DNA of 64,000 nucleotides from Hymenoscyphus infarciens (lineage: Eukaryota > Ascomycota > Leotiomycetes > Helotiales > Helotiaceae), in the NCBI GenBank assembly GCA_001414345.1, contig LLCB01000002.1, forward strand, positions 310,001 through 374,000, given 5' to 3'. The position numbers and the translations under genes are program-made. This document shows positions 35,901-47,900 of the stretch, in pieces. Each line of letters starts with the position of its first letter. Within the stretch, counting starts at the first letter, position 1. Below the pieces are notes generated by a model. The model had not been told where the DNA came from and searched no databases. It saw only the letters and a program-made list of their open reading frames with translations.

Positions 35901-38900
35901 TGCCCTTGCCCTTCCCTTTCTTATCCTTCTTGCCTTTCTTGGTTGAGAAGGATGCAAAGTCGTCTTCTTGAGGAGGTTCCGTTACGTTGGCAGTCTCGTC
36001 TAAGTCTCTCGAGGCAGGTAAATCATCGTCAATTGCTAGAGGTGTGGAAGCCTGCTGTTCGATAACTGGAGATTCGTCTTTCCCACCCTTCTTGCCTTTA
36101 CCCTTTTTGTCCTTTTTGGATTTCTTGACCGAGACGGAACCCCATTCGTCTTCAGGTTCTTGTGGAGATTCCTCTAGAGGTGGGTTTTCTGTGATTGTTG
36201 ACTCAAAGGTATCCTGCTTGGCAATATTCTCGGTTACGTCCTGTATGGCAAACTTGGCAGGGGACTCCTCGGTAGGTATAGGCTCACTGGTGATTTCTGT
36301 CTTGACAGGCTCTTCAATTGGCATTCCCTTCTCCTGTGGTTCCTCGGTTGGTGTGGAAACCTCGGATTTGCGCTTCTTTTTGTCCTTCTTGGACTTCTTG
36401 GTGGAGTATGAACCCCACTCGTCAGCTGGTTCCTCGAGTTCCTCCGGTGGTAAACTTGCCGATGGAGTGTCGTGATGCATGAGTCCGGCGACTATAGCCC
36501 CTGTGGCAGCAGTGGCTAGACCTATTTCAAGTGATTTGTCGGAAACCTTTTCAGTGAGTGTAGATGAAAGATTCTCTTGGGAAGACAATTCTCCGGGTTT
36601 GTCGCCTTGAGTGGTAGCCAGAGTGAGTTTCTCTGGAGAAGTTTCAGGTTCCTGGGTGTCGAAAGAATCATCGATTGGTGTTGAAAATCCTGATTTGTTC
36701 TTCTTTTTGTCCTTTTTAGATTTCTTGGAAGGAGTAGGTGCCCACTCATCAGCAGGTTCTCCGATTTCTCGAATCTCTTCGAGTTGGGGTGTTGATGGAA
36801 GTTGGTCTTCGGCCTCTTGTTCAAATGGAGTCGAGGTGCCAGATTTGCTCTTCTTTTTGTCCTTTTTAGATTTCTTCGAAGAAGTAGGAGCACGTTCCAC
36901 AACCGGCTCTTCGACTATTTCTCGGCTTTCTTCAATCTTGGGAGTCGACGGTAATTGTTCTTCTGGCTCTGCCTCGAATGGAGTAGAGCTGCCAGATTTT
37001 CCCTTCTTATCTTTCTTAGACTTCTTGGAAGTCGTGGAAGCCCATTCGTCAACCGGCTCTTCGACTATATCCCGAGCAGAGGACTCGGCGATCTCAGAAA
37101 TTTCGGGTACTTGTTCTTCAGATTTGCTAGGCTCGACGATTGGCTCTGTCTCGAATGGAGTTGAAGTGCCGGATTTGTTCTTCTTTTTATCCTTCTTAGA
37201 CTTTTTCGACGACGTAGGATCCCACTCATCGGCTGGCTCCTCGACAATTTCCCGAGTGGAAGACTCAGCTACCTCTGGAGCCTCAGCAACTTGTTCCATG
37301 ACCGGCTCTGCTTCAAATGGAGTTGAAGTACCCGATTTGTTCTTTTTCTTGTCCTTAGATTTCTTAGACGTAGAAAAAGAACCCCATTCTTCGTCCACTG
37401 GCTTGGGAGCAGGCTCGAACGACTTGGTATCAGCAATAGAAATATCCTCTTCAGGCAAAACGTTGAGTTTTTCAGGGACCTCCTCCACAGGAGTCGAAAT
37501 ACCCGACTTGCGATTCTTCTTTTCTTTCTTAGACTTCTTGGGAGGAAGTGAGCTCCATTCGTCATCGATGTTTTCTTGGGCTCCTTCTTCGGAAATTGGG
37601 GCTTGTGTCTTGTCGATTTTTGACGATTCATCCACGATCTCAATCGGAATGCTCTCCGGTTGTTGCTCCAAGGATTCTTGAGCGGGAGGACTTGAAATCT
37701 CTTCCGAGGGCGTTGATAGGCCAGACTTCCGATTCTTCTTTTTGTCTTTCTTCGATTTCTTGGTCGAGAACGAGTCAAAGTCATCGTCAATTGGTACTTG
37801 AGTTGGCTCTTCTGGAAGTGTGGCTGTGAATTTGTCCAACTTTTCGGATATTGGAAGAATATCTTCTTTTGCATCTAATTTTGCTGCTGGCTCATCAATG
37901 CCAACTGACTTTTCAAACGTCTCCTCGATTGGCGTCGAAAGACCAGATTTGCCCTTTTTGCCTTTCTTAGATTTCTTGGTCGGAAGGGAGCCCCATTGTT
38001 CGTCTACAAGTTCCGTGACAGGGTCTTCGTTGCTGGCAGAAATTGAAACTTCAGCCGGGAACTCGAAGCCTTTCGCAGAATCGGGCATAGCCTCAACTGG
38101 AGTGGATAGCCCGGATTTGGCTTTCTTCTTGTCCTTTTTGGATTTCTTCGTGTTGAAAGAACCCCGCTCATCCGCTTCATCCTGAACTGGCTCTTCTATC
38201 TGGAGAGGTTCCTCGACTAGATCTTTGGAAGCGATGGTTGAGGATGGTGGACCGTCATCAGTGATGTGTGTGGAATCCATTGTAGGCGCTGGGATGTCAT
38301 CAAACGGGGTAGAAGACTTGCGGTTTGTCTTATCCTTCTTGGATTTCTTGGATGGGGTTGCCCATTCGTCGACTTGTTCTTGCGCAGTGTCCTCGGTAGC
38401 TGAAAGAAGTGGATCTTGGGAATTACTCGACTTTTCAACAGTCAGAGGAACGGCATTAGAGATTTCGGTTTGAATTGACTCTTCGGGGACGACCTCAACA
38501 GGCGTCGAAACACCCGACTTGTTCTTCTTCTTGTCCTTCTTGGATGGCTTTACAGAGAAAGAAGACCACTCGTCCTGTACGGGCTGCTGCGTAACAGGTA
38601 AATCAGGCACATCAATAGATTTGACAGCTTCGATTGGCTCAGGTACAACCTCAACGGGTGTTGACTTTCCCTTGTTCTTTTTCTTGTCTTTCTTAGATGG
38701 CTTTGCCAACCATTCGTCCTGTTCGGGCTCCTCGATTTGTGCGGGGATAGCAGAGCTTGGCTCACCCAAATCGACAGACTCCTCAACAATGATTGGTTCG
38801 TCGATCGGTGTAGAAACTCCAGACTTGCGCTTTTTCTTTTCTTTCTTTGAAGGTTTGGCTGAAAAGGAGGACCACTCGTCTGCCTCCTGTTCTTGGGTGG

Positions 38901-41900
38901 TGGACTCCTCGGTCAAAACTTCCAGATCTCGGCTTGTCTCCAGAATTATGCTCTCCTTGTCATGAACATCTTCTAAAATTGTAACAGGCTCAACGACGTC
39001 TTTTGAAGACCCCTCAATAATATCTGTAGGAGTAGAAATCACCGAGGTTTCACCAGCTTCTGTTGGTAAATTCTTGCCCTTCTTTTTGTCCTTCTTAGAT
39101 TTCTTGGTAGATGTAAAAGAATCCCAAACACCAGTGCCATCCGCATCAAGCGAGGTACTTGCTTGTGGCTCGTTCAACACTGATTTATCTTGCATTTCCA
39201 CTTCAGTGAGGAAAGATAGTTCTTTCGCTGGCTCGTCCAAAGGGATGGAACTTTCGGTCACGTCTTTCGATGAATCCTTGCCCTTCTTCTTGTCTTTCTT
39301 GGATTTTTTGGTGGGGGCAAAGTCGTCGAAGGCATCGTCGGTTGCTTCAGTTGGAATGTCGGTGGAATCGATGGCTTTCGTTTCATCCGACATTTGATCG
39401 CGATTGATGGCTTCCACGGGGGTCAAATCTTCTTTAGTTGTGCTTGGTTCTGGAAAATCTGTTGAAGTCTCGTGTTTATGGAGATCTTGAAGTGGTTCCT
39501 CCGATGGCGAGAAATCCTGCATTGCCTTGCCATTTTTCTTGTCTTTCTTGGGCTTCTTTGAGAATGCGAACTCATCCTCAACTCCAAGTGGAGGAGTAGC
39601 AACCGAATCCTCAGTTGGATCTGATTGCAAATCCCGTGTCTCAACAGGCTCATCTGGGAAATCGCTAGGAACTGAAGAATGGCGAAGTAGACTACCACGC
39701 TTTTTCTTATCCTTTTTAGATTTCTTTGACGAAAATCCAGAATCATCTGAAGCGTCGTTCAAGGGTTCGAGGGTTGCAATTGGCTCGGTTACCGTGGAAG
39801 GCAATAATGGATCACTCTCCTCTCGTGGTGTTACTTCCTCTTGAGCGACAGAGCCTTTCTGCTTTTTCTTGTCTTTCTTTGACTTTTTTGAAGTAAATGC
39901 GAACTCATCCTCGGCCTCAATAGCTGCTGGCTCAACAGCTGTGGGCAAGTCGTTTTGAGGCGCGTCGTCAGTCTTGTTTTCAAATGCCTCTTTTGGCTCG
40001 TCGAAATTGACTATCGGTTCGTCGATCACAGCAGGAAGGCTATCTCGCTTCTTTCCCTTTTTGTCCTTCTTGGATTTCTTTGAAGAAAATTCGAAGTCGT
40101 CCACGGGCTCAGTGGGAAGCTGGTTCTCTTCGGATTGAGTAATGGTGTTTTCTACTTCGGGGACTGGGGCTTCCGCAGGCTGTTCGTCGTCCCAGCCGCG
40201 GTTCTTTTTGCCCTTCTTATCCTTCTTGAATTTCTTTGAACTAAATTCGGACAGGTCACCATCCTTTGGAGTTGGGGTTTCGTCCATCGACTCTTGCACG
40301 ACGTCAACACTTTGAGAAATTTCAGAACCATCGACAACAGGGCTTGGGGGTGCACTATCCTCAGTCACGCCGATGATGCTTTCGCGTTTCTTCCCTTTCT
40401 TGTCTTTCTTGGATTTCTTCGATGGAAAAGAGGCGAACTCATCTTCAGGGTCGGGAGCAACCTCCTCCTGTAATTGTGTGTGTAAGACATTGGTATCGAC
40501 TGGTTCCTGGGATTCCATAGAAGGCAGGTCATCTAGGGTGGATTGCGCCAAACTGTCACGCTTCTTTCCCTTCTTATCCTTCTTGGATTTCTTCGATGTG
40601 AATGCAGATTCATCTTCTGGATTGGCGGTGAGAGAAGTTTCGGCTGCCTCAGGATGTGGAGTTGAAGCATCTGCAATAAGCGGGTCTGCCAGCTGGGCAA
40701 TTGGTTCTTGGGAAAAGAAATCGTCATCGGTCGTATTTCGCTTTTTGCCCTTCTTGTTCTTTTTAGAAGCGGCGGCCGCGAAATCCTCCTTCATTTGGCG
40801 TGCGAGCTCAAGCTGTTCCGCATTGTATTTACTTGCCGGACCCTCGCTAGAAAGGTCTTTGGACTCCGATTGTGGTTCCAGAGAGGTGGTTGCATCGTAG
40901 CTTTGTGGCTCCTCGAAGGGTGTAGACTGAGAAGGAATTTCAAAGTAATCTTCAACGGGCTCTTCAGATTGAGGTGTCTGAGAAGTGCTACGTCGCTTTT
41001 TGTCTTTCTTCGAGTTTTTGTTGAAATCTGCCTGCAATTGCCGTGCAAGGGAAAGCTGATCTTGAGGGTAAATAATTGGAGTAACCTCACGCTTAGATGC
41101 GTCCTCGGTAATTTCTGGAGCTTCAATGTCTTCCGGGGCTTGTTTTTCATGGCCAGATTCCACTGTTGGTTCGTCATCCCATGCAGATGTGTCTTGTCGC
41201 TTTTTCCTGTCTTTCTTCGACTTCTTGCTTCCCTTTTCAAAGTCTGCTTTCATTTGACGTGCAAGTTCCAATTGGCTTTCCTCATAACCGGTTGGGAGAA
41301 CATTCGCTTTGGTGGTGTCAACAACCTCTTGCGTCGGGTTATAGCCGTCCGGTCTGCTTGGCGACCCTTCGACGGGTTGGTCCGCAATATCATCGTCCCA
41401 TGTTCCCGTATCTTGTCGCTTGTTTTTGCCTTTCTTTGATTTCTTGCTACCCTTTGCGAAATCTTCTTTCATTTGACGCGCAAGTTCAAGTTGTTCTTCG
41501 GAAAATGTCAATTTAGGCTTATCCCCGTCTGCAGCTGGTCCTATTGAAAGACTCCGTGCACGAATCGGCACGTCAGAAGGCTCTTCAACAGCCCTTGATC
41601 TAGACTCTTCCGGGTCAGGTGTTGAAGGGAGACTTTGTCGCTTCTTCTTGTCTTTCTTGGATTTCTTGCTTCCAGAAGCGAACTCCTCTCGTAGTTGCTT
41701 GGCAAGATTGAGTTGTTCTTCGACTTTTGGATCGGGTACCAGTGGCTTCGATTCTAGCTCAATATTGGACTCCTTCTCGTGATGAGCAGCAACAAAAGCG
41801 GCTCCGGCAACAACAGCAGCTGCAGGGATTATTGCTCCAGAAAAGTAGTCTTTGCTCTGCGCAGAACCATCGCGAGGAATCATGCTCGTAGGGGGTGTAA

Positions 41901-44900
41901 AAAAATCTGCTGGTGACTCCTCAGTCTCCCAGTTTTGAGCCTTGCCCTTCTTTTTCTTCCCTTTCTTGGATAATGGCGTAGCGAAATCTTCAAAAACGTC
42001 GGGAGTTTCAGCTATATTGGTTTGAAATTTCTCGATTGAAGGCTCAAGTTCAGATATCGGTGGTTGAGTTTCCTCTCGGGCATCCCAAGATTGCGTTTTT
42101 TTGGACTTCTTTCCTTTCTTTTTTGAACCAGGCGTCGAAAATTCTGAAACTTCCTCAGTCTTTGGTTGCTCAAGCTCTATAGATCGCTCTTCTGTAGGTA
42201 CAACGTTTTCCAAGTCTAGAGCGGGTTCGGGGGCGTTGTGTGTGTTCTCTTCGGGGAAATCGTGAAATTCGTCAGCTGTATCTGTGTCTTGTACATCGTG
42301 GAAAACTGGTTCTATAATCTTCGGCTCAGGCTCAGGTTCCCAAGAAGTGGATTTTCCCTTCTTTTTATCCTTTTTCTTGTCCTTGGACTTCGACGTAAAT
42401 GACTCTTCAAAAACTTCTTCGGCAGGGGTAGCTACCAGCTCGGGCGTTTGGAGACCAGCCTCAGTGGAGAGATCTTGAATAAATTTGGATTCTGATTCGG
42501 GTAGCTCTATTGGTGTGCTAGAACCTTTGCCCTTCTTCTTGTCCTTTTTCTTATCCTTCTTTGATAATGGCATTGAGAAATCTTCGGCATCATCGATTGC
42601 TGGAGGTGGTGGCAGAGTATCAGTTGATTCGGGTGCGATCTCTAGAGCTGTGGCAGTTTGTTCAGAAACAGGATCCCAATTTCCCTTGTCCTTACCCTTC
42701 TTGTTTTTCCTGTCCTTTTTGGATTTTGGCGTAGAAAACTCGTCCTCATCAATAGCAATAGGTATTGGCTGCATATCCTCTGTGATGTCTCGAGTCGCTT
42801 CCAGTGCCTGTTCCTCGAGCGGGTGTTCTGGTTCCAAAGCGGTCTTGGACTTCCCCTTCTTGTCCTTCTTGCCTTTCTTCTTTGATAAAGTAGCAAATTC
42901 ATCGAAAGTATCAACTTCGTCGGGCACGTCTTCCACAAGATCACGAGAAGTTGAATTGTCAGCAGCAACTTCAATCTGAGGGCCCTCAGATGCGAGCTCA
43001 AAATTATCCGCCTGGTTATCAGGCTCAGGCTCCCAGCTGTCCTTCGACTTGCCCTTTTTGTCCTTTTTCTTCCCTTTTTTGGTTGGAGCAGAGAAATCAT
43101 CGGCTTCCAGCGGTTGCGCCGGAATTTCTTTGCTTGCGTCTGTGTCTGCCGTTGGCTCGTCAATCGTAGACTGAAGAGGTCCGGCGTCGTCAATTTCCCA
43201 AGCTGCTGATTTTCCCTTCTTTCCTTTCTTCTTATCCATTTTGGACAGAGGTAAGAATTCAGGCTCGGCCTGAGCCGCAGCCTCAACGACTCCCGGAGTA
43301 GCGTCAAATATTGGTTCGGAGAGAGCAATATCATCTTGGGTAGAAGAATGAGAGAGTTTGCCCTTCCTTTTATCTTTCTTGTCCTTCTTAGATTTGGAAA
43401 GGGAGAATTCTTCTGGTTCATCTTTTACTGGCATCTCACCAGTAAGAGATTTGAGCGCTTGCTCCCGACTATCCTCGCGAATGCTTCCCAAGGAATCTTT
43501 AGATATATGAGACTTTCCACGACTAGGAGAATCATTATTATAGTCAACAGAGCTGTCATCCTTTCTTGAAACTGGTGATGACTGCAACAAGTAAGAACTT
43601 CGATCTTTGCTCATTGGGTCGATTGGTGGAGGTGTGTCGTGTTGTGCTTCATGGCTCGACGATGCTAGATAAGCTGCTGTGCCTGCAAGTGCAACTCCGG
43701 CAATTGCCCCGGCAACAATGTCGTGATCATGAGATTTCGAGGTAAACGGTTCGCCTTCGTCGTCCCGGAAAGATATTTTAGCTTTGGGGGTGGATTGTTG
43801 GGAGTCAAGTAAACCTCCGGCATGCTCCTCTGAAGCAAGTTCAGTATTAACTGAGAGGGGCTCATTGAAACGATTGCTGAAGTCGGGTAGAGACCGTTCA
43901 GAATGTTCCAACGCATCCTCAAAGTTCAAATGCGACGAGCTTCGGGATGATGTTACGCTGGCAGGTAATTCTGGCAGAGGTTGTTGCTCTTCTTCTTCAA
44001 TATTAACTGATGATCCACGACGGACACTTTCTGGAAGATACAAGGGCCGGTACTCTTTCGCACTATCCCATGATGTAGGTCGATTTCGAGAGTTTCGTGA
44101 AAAGGGAGGGGATTCGTTGGTTGGTGTTCCCGGTGATGTTTTTCCTGGCGATATTTGCAGCGGGGTTGCTCTAGGCAAACCTGGTGATGCTTTTCTCATT
44201 TTGAAATTTATTGGAACAGCGCTCTGGCTTGGGGATTTGACCGGAGTCTCCTGTAGGTGTTTTCGAGTAGAAATCTTCAACCTGTCTTTTGCAAGTCGCT
44301 CCTCTTCCGGGGTATGTGGTCGGCTCTCTGGTAGAGATGGAAACTCGCCAAACTCCTCACTGGCTGGAGTTGCTGGTTCACTAGGTGGGAGTGGAAGCAA
44401 ATCTCCATATTGGGGGTCGATAGATGGTCTGAAATGGCGCTGAGTAATTTCGGGATCAAATTCGTCGTCCCTTTTAAGTTGTCTTCCGGTCCGCTCAGAA
44501 CCCCCAGAGGCTTCATCGGCTTTCGATTGCTGGTGCTGGTGAGCAGCAATTGCCACTGCGGCACCCGCAAGGCCGACACCCGCGCCAAGGGTGCCGGCAT
44601 TACCTAAAAAAGAATCCTTTTTCGAAGCCGAGCTATCTCCCCTTGATCGACTCTTTTTTCTTTCACCGTCGCTTCGAGCGCCCTCGTCATCGTCATATCT
44701 ATGAGAGCTGCGCCCATTTGATACTGAACGAGACAGGTCACCAACAGATTGAGATCCCTTGTCACCATACAGGCTGGACGCATCAGGCATTGAGCTCCGT
44801 TTCTTCTTCTTCGATTTCACGTCGTCAAAGTCGTCTTTCAAACCTTTAGGGCTTTCATCTCGTGCAGATTTGGAACCAAACAAGCCGAAGAATCCACTGC

Positions 44901-47900
44901 CCTTCTTTTCTTTCTCCTTTTTCTTGCTCTTTCTCGTTTCCTCGTCTCCAGCGGGAGCCGAGGCAACGGAAACAACAGATCTGGAGTCATCAAAGTCATC
45001 CCTATCCCGAGTACTGCTTCGTGATGAGGACTTTTTCTTGCGGCGAGGTTCATCGTCATATCGAGAGGCGGCTTCAGAAACGACGGAGCGATCTCTATAA
45101 TCAAATACACCGCTATCCCTCGACGAAGACTTCCTTGACCTTCTTGAATCATCATAATCTCTATCCTGACTAGCCTCGGATGGTGTGATTGGTGGGAGAG
45201 ACACAGCAGCTGGGTCTTGCTCGTACTCGTCGGCCTGGCTCCTTGATTTATCCTTTTTCCTGCTAGATGATCGTTCCGAAATCTCCGAAGCAGCGGCAGA
45301 ACGTGGAGGGGAGTCGAACCGTTCACTATCACGCTTAGACTTCTTCTTTGACTTCCTAGGTTCATCCCAATCATCTTCGTTGCGTAAATCATCAAATTCA
45401 TCGACTGGAACCGAGATCTTTCGACCAATGCTTGAACCGCTAGGAGATGCCACTTCTACATCATCAAAGACTGCAGAATCTCTCTTCGACTTCTTCTTGG
45501 ACTTTTTAGGCGTTTCGACGTAACTTTCTGGTTCATCAACAATCTGTCGAGTCTCAATTGGTTCTGAAATTGAAGTGACATCTTCAGCTAAACTGCTTTG
45601 TCGTTTGGCCTCCTTGTCACGCTTTTTCTGTTCCTTTTTACTCAATTTTGGCTCGTTGAAATAAAAGTCCTGGTCTTGCTCTTTTGGTGCTGGAGCTACT
45701 TCCTCGAGGGGTGTTTCGTCAAAGGCAGCAGAATCAGAACTTTGCCTCTTGGCCTTGTCTCGTTTCTTTTGCTCTTTCTTACTGAGCTTGACTGGGAATT
45801 CGTCGCCCTCCGGTGAAATACTGCGCCAGTCTTGGGGAGTTGCCGCCACCTCGCCCATTACAAAACCAGATCCAGAGATTCCAGATTCTGTTCCTGGGAG
45901 TTGGCCCAGGTCTGTAACGGTTTCAGCGAATGGGGCTTGGTACACTCCTCGTGCATTAGAACCCGGCGGAGAATCCCTTCTGCGGAAAGAAGGGTCATCG
46001 ATCACAATATTAGGGTCAAAGCCAGTGTCTTTCAAACCGGCTGCAACATGTGCTGTGAAATCGAGATCATCATCGTAGCCACCTGGCATATGCGATTGTT
46101 GTGCTGTAGGTTTAGGGCCCGGCGATGGAGGGCTGGCTTGTCTTCGACCTTTGGCTGGAGGGCTCTCTGGCTCAACAATCACACCGCGGTATTCATACGC
46201 ATTCGGCGGGCTCTTCTCTCTCTCGGCGTCTTTAGACTTTGATTTCTTCGAAGTTGACGTATCACTAGAAGTAGCGGCGACTCCCACACCAGCACCAATG
46301 ATTCCAGCGGCAATAGCGCCCCATCCCTTAGAAGGCTTAGAATCTGACTTGGGCTCGGATCTTTGCTTTGGCTCTGGGCTCTTTTCGAACAATGGAACGT
46401 CAGAGCTAGAGATGTATTCGTCTCGGTGGTGATCTGAAGGGCTTTCGACGTCGAAATGTTTCGTCTCATTCTCGCCCCAAGTAACACCCTTTGATACAGT
46501 CGAGGCCGTGGGGGAGGAATACCCGTTGCCTCGTGGACCACTTGCGACTTCTGATACGGCTGTGCGAGGCTTTTCATTGCGATCTCTGGGTTTGGATGAC
46601 CGGGGTGGCTCTGAACGAGCAGTTTCCGGTCGACCTGATTCTGAGCGGGTTGGTTCTGAGCGTGAGGGCTCCGAGCGAGATGGCTCTGCCCGAGATGTCT
46701 CCGATTTGGCAAATTGTTTTTGTTTTTGCTTTTCGGGCAAAGGAGATGGCACCGGTGTAGGTCGAACTAGGTTCAAGAGAGGCCTGGGTTTGACAGCGTC
46801 AGGGTCTCGCTTCAAGTATCCAGAGCTCGAACGATCTTGATCCGGTCTGAAGCCACGCAATTGTCGCGGGTCGTCAAATTGATAATCGGGTTGGAAATCA
46901 GCATTTGGTGCATCGTAAGGGCCTTTATCCTTAGGACGATCCATTTCAGGTGGCGTTACAATCTGGACCTCTTCCTCTTCCTCTTTACGAGCGTATCTGC
47001 CTACAACCGAACCATCAGGAGAGGCTGAGCGTGAGCGGATAACTTGAGATGCTATCTTTCGAGCCATGACGATCTCGCGGTAGGCTCTGTCTGCCTCCTC
47101 TTGAATGGGATCACGTTCAGGCTCCCGACCACGCGGCTTATTAGTGTTATAGTCATCATATCCGGAGGTTTTTCCGTATTCAGAGGCCTGCCCGTATTCA
47201 GAGGCCTGACCATATTCAGAAGGCTGTCGTCTCTCATTGCGTCTCTTTTCAGACCTAGACTCCCGATAGGCTTCACCTGCAACAATTGCAGCTGCAACCC
47301 CAATAGCACCAGCCGCGATAGGTGCGGTAGAGTGGCTGGTTTCTTTGTAGGCAGTTTCGGCATTGTAAAGACCATGGTCGCTAACTCCTCCTTGATAACG
47401 CTGACCTCTCTCGTCGTATTCTGCTTCATTAAAATAATCACCTCTGTGGCTAGAAGGTGCATCTTTAATAGGCGAGCTTCTATTGCGGACGAACTCGGGC
47501 TCTCTTTCCACAGTAACAACTTTAGGAACAGACTCATGGCGTCGATGTCCCTGTGGTGAGGTCGTTGGGGTTGGGAATGCATCATCGGCTACCTGGAACA
47601 TCATAGGGTCAATTGCAGAAACAGTAGAAACTGCCGCTTCGCTCTTGGCTCTTCTATCATCGTAGTGGATTTCTGGGCGAGTGGCAACTTCAGAGCGACG
47701 GTCATTGCGTTCTTCACGGCGTTTCTCACGTCTTTCATCTCGGGTTTCCTCTCGTGCATCTTCACGTCGTTTGTCGCGTTTCTTCTCTCGGCGCTCTTCG
47801 TCGGAATATCGAGAACCCTCTTTTTTCCTCTCCTTCTCCCGCTTCTTATCTTTGCGCTCGTCACGATCAGGGCTGCCACGCTTGTCTCGTCGGCGTTCGT

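Noticed and set aside
36611..37681. 356-codon plus-strand frame opposite the giant gene
   Set aside because: It is the antisense reading of the lysine-rich coding array; its hydrophobic repeats follow from the codons of KKSKKDKKK. Many similar plus-strand frames across 31-49 kb have the same cause.
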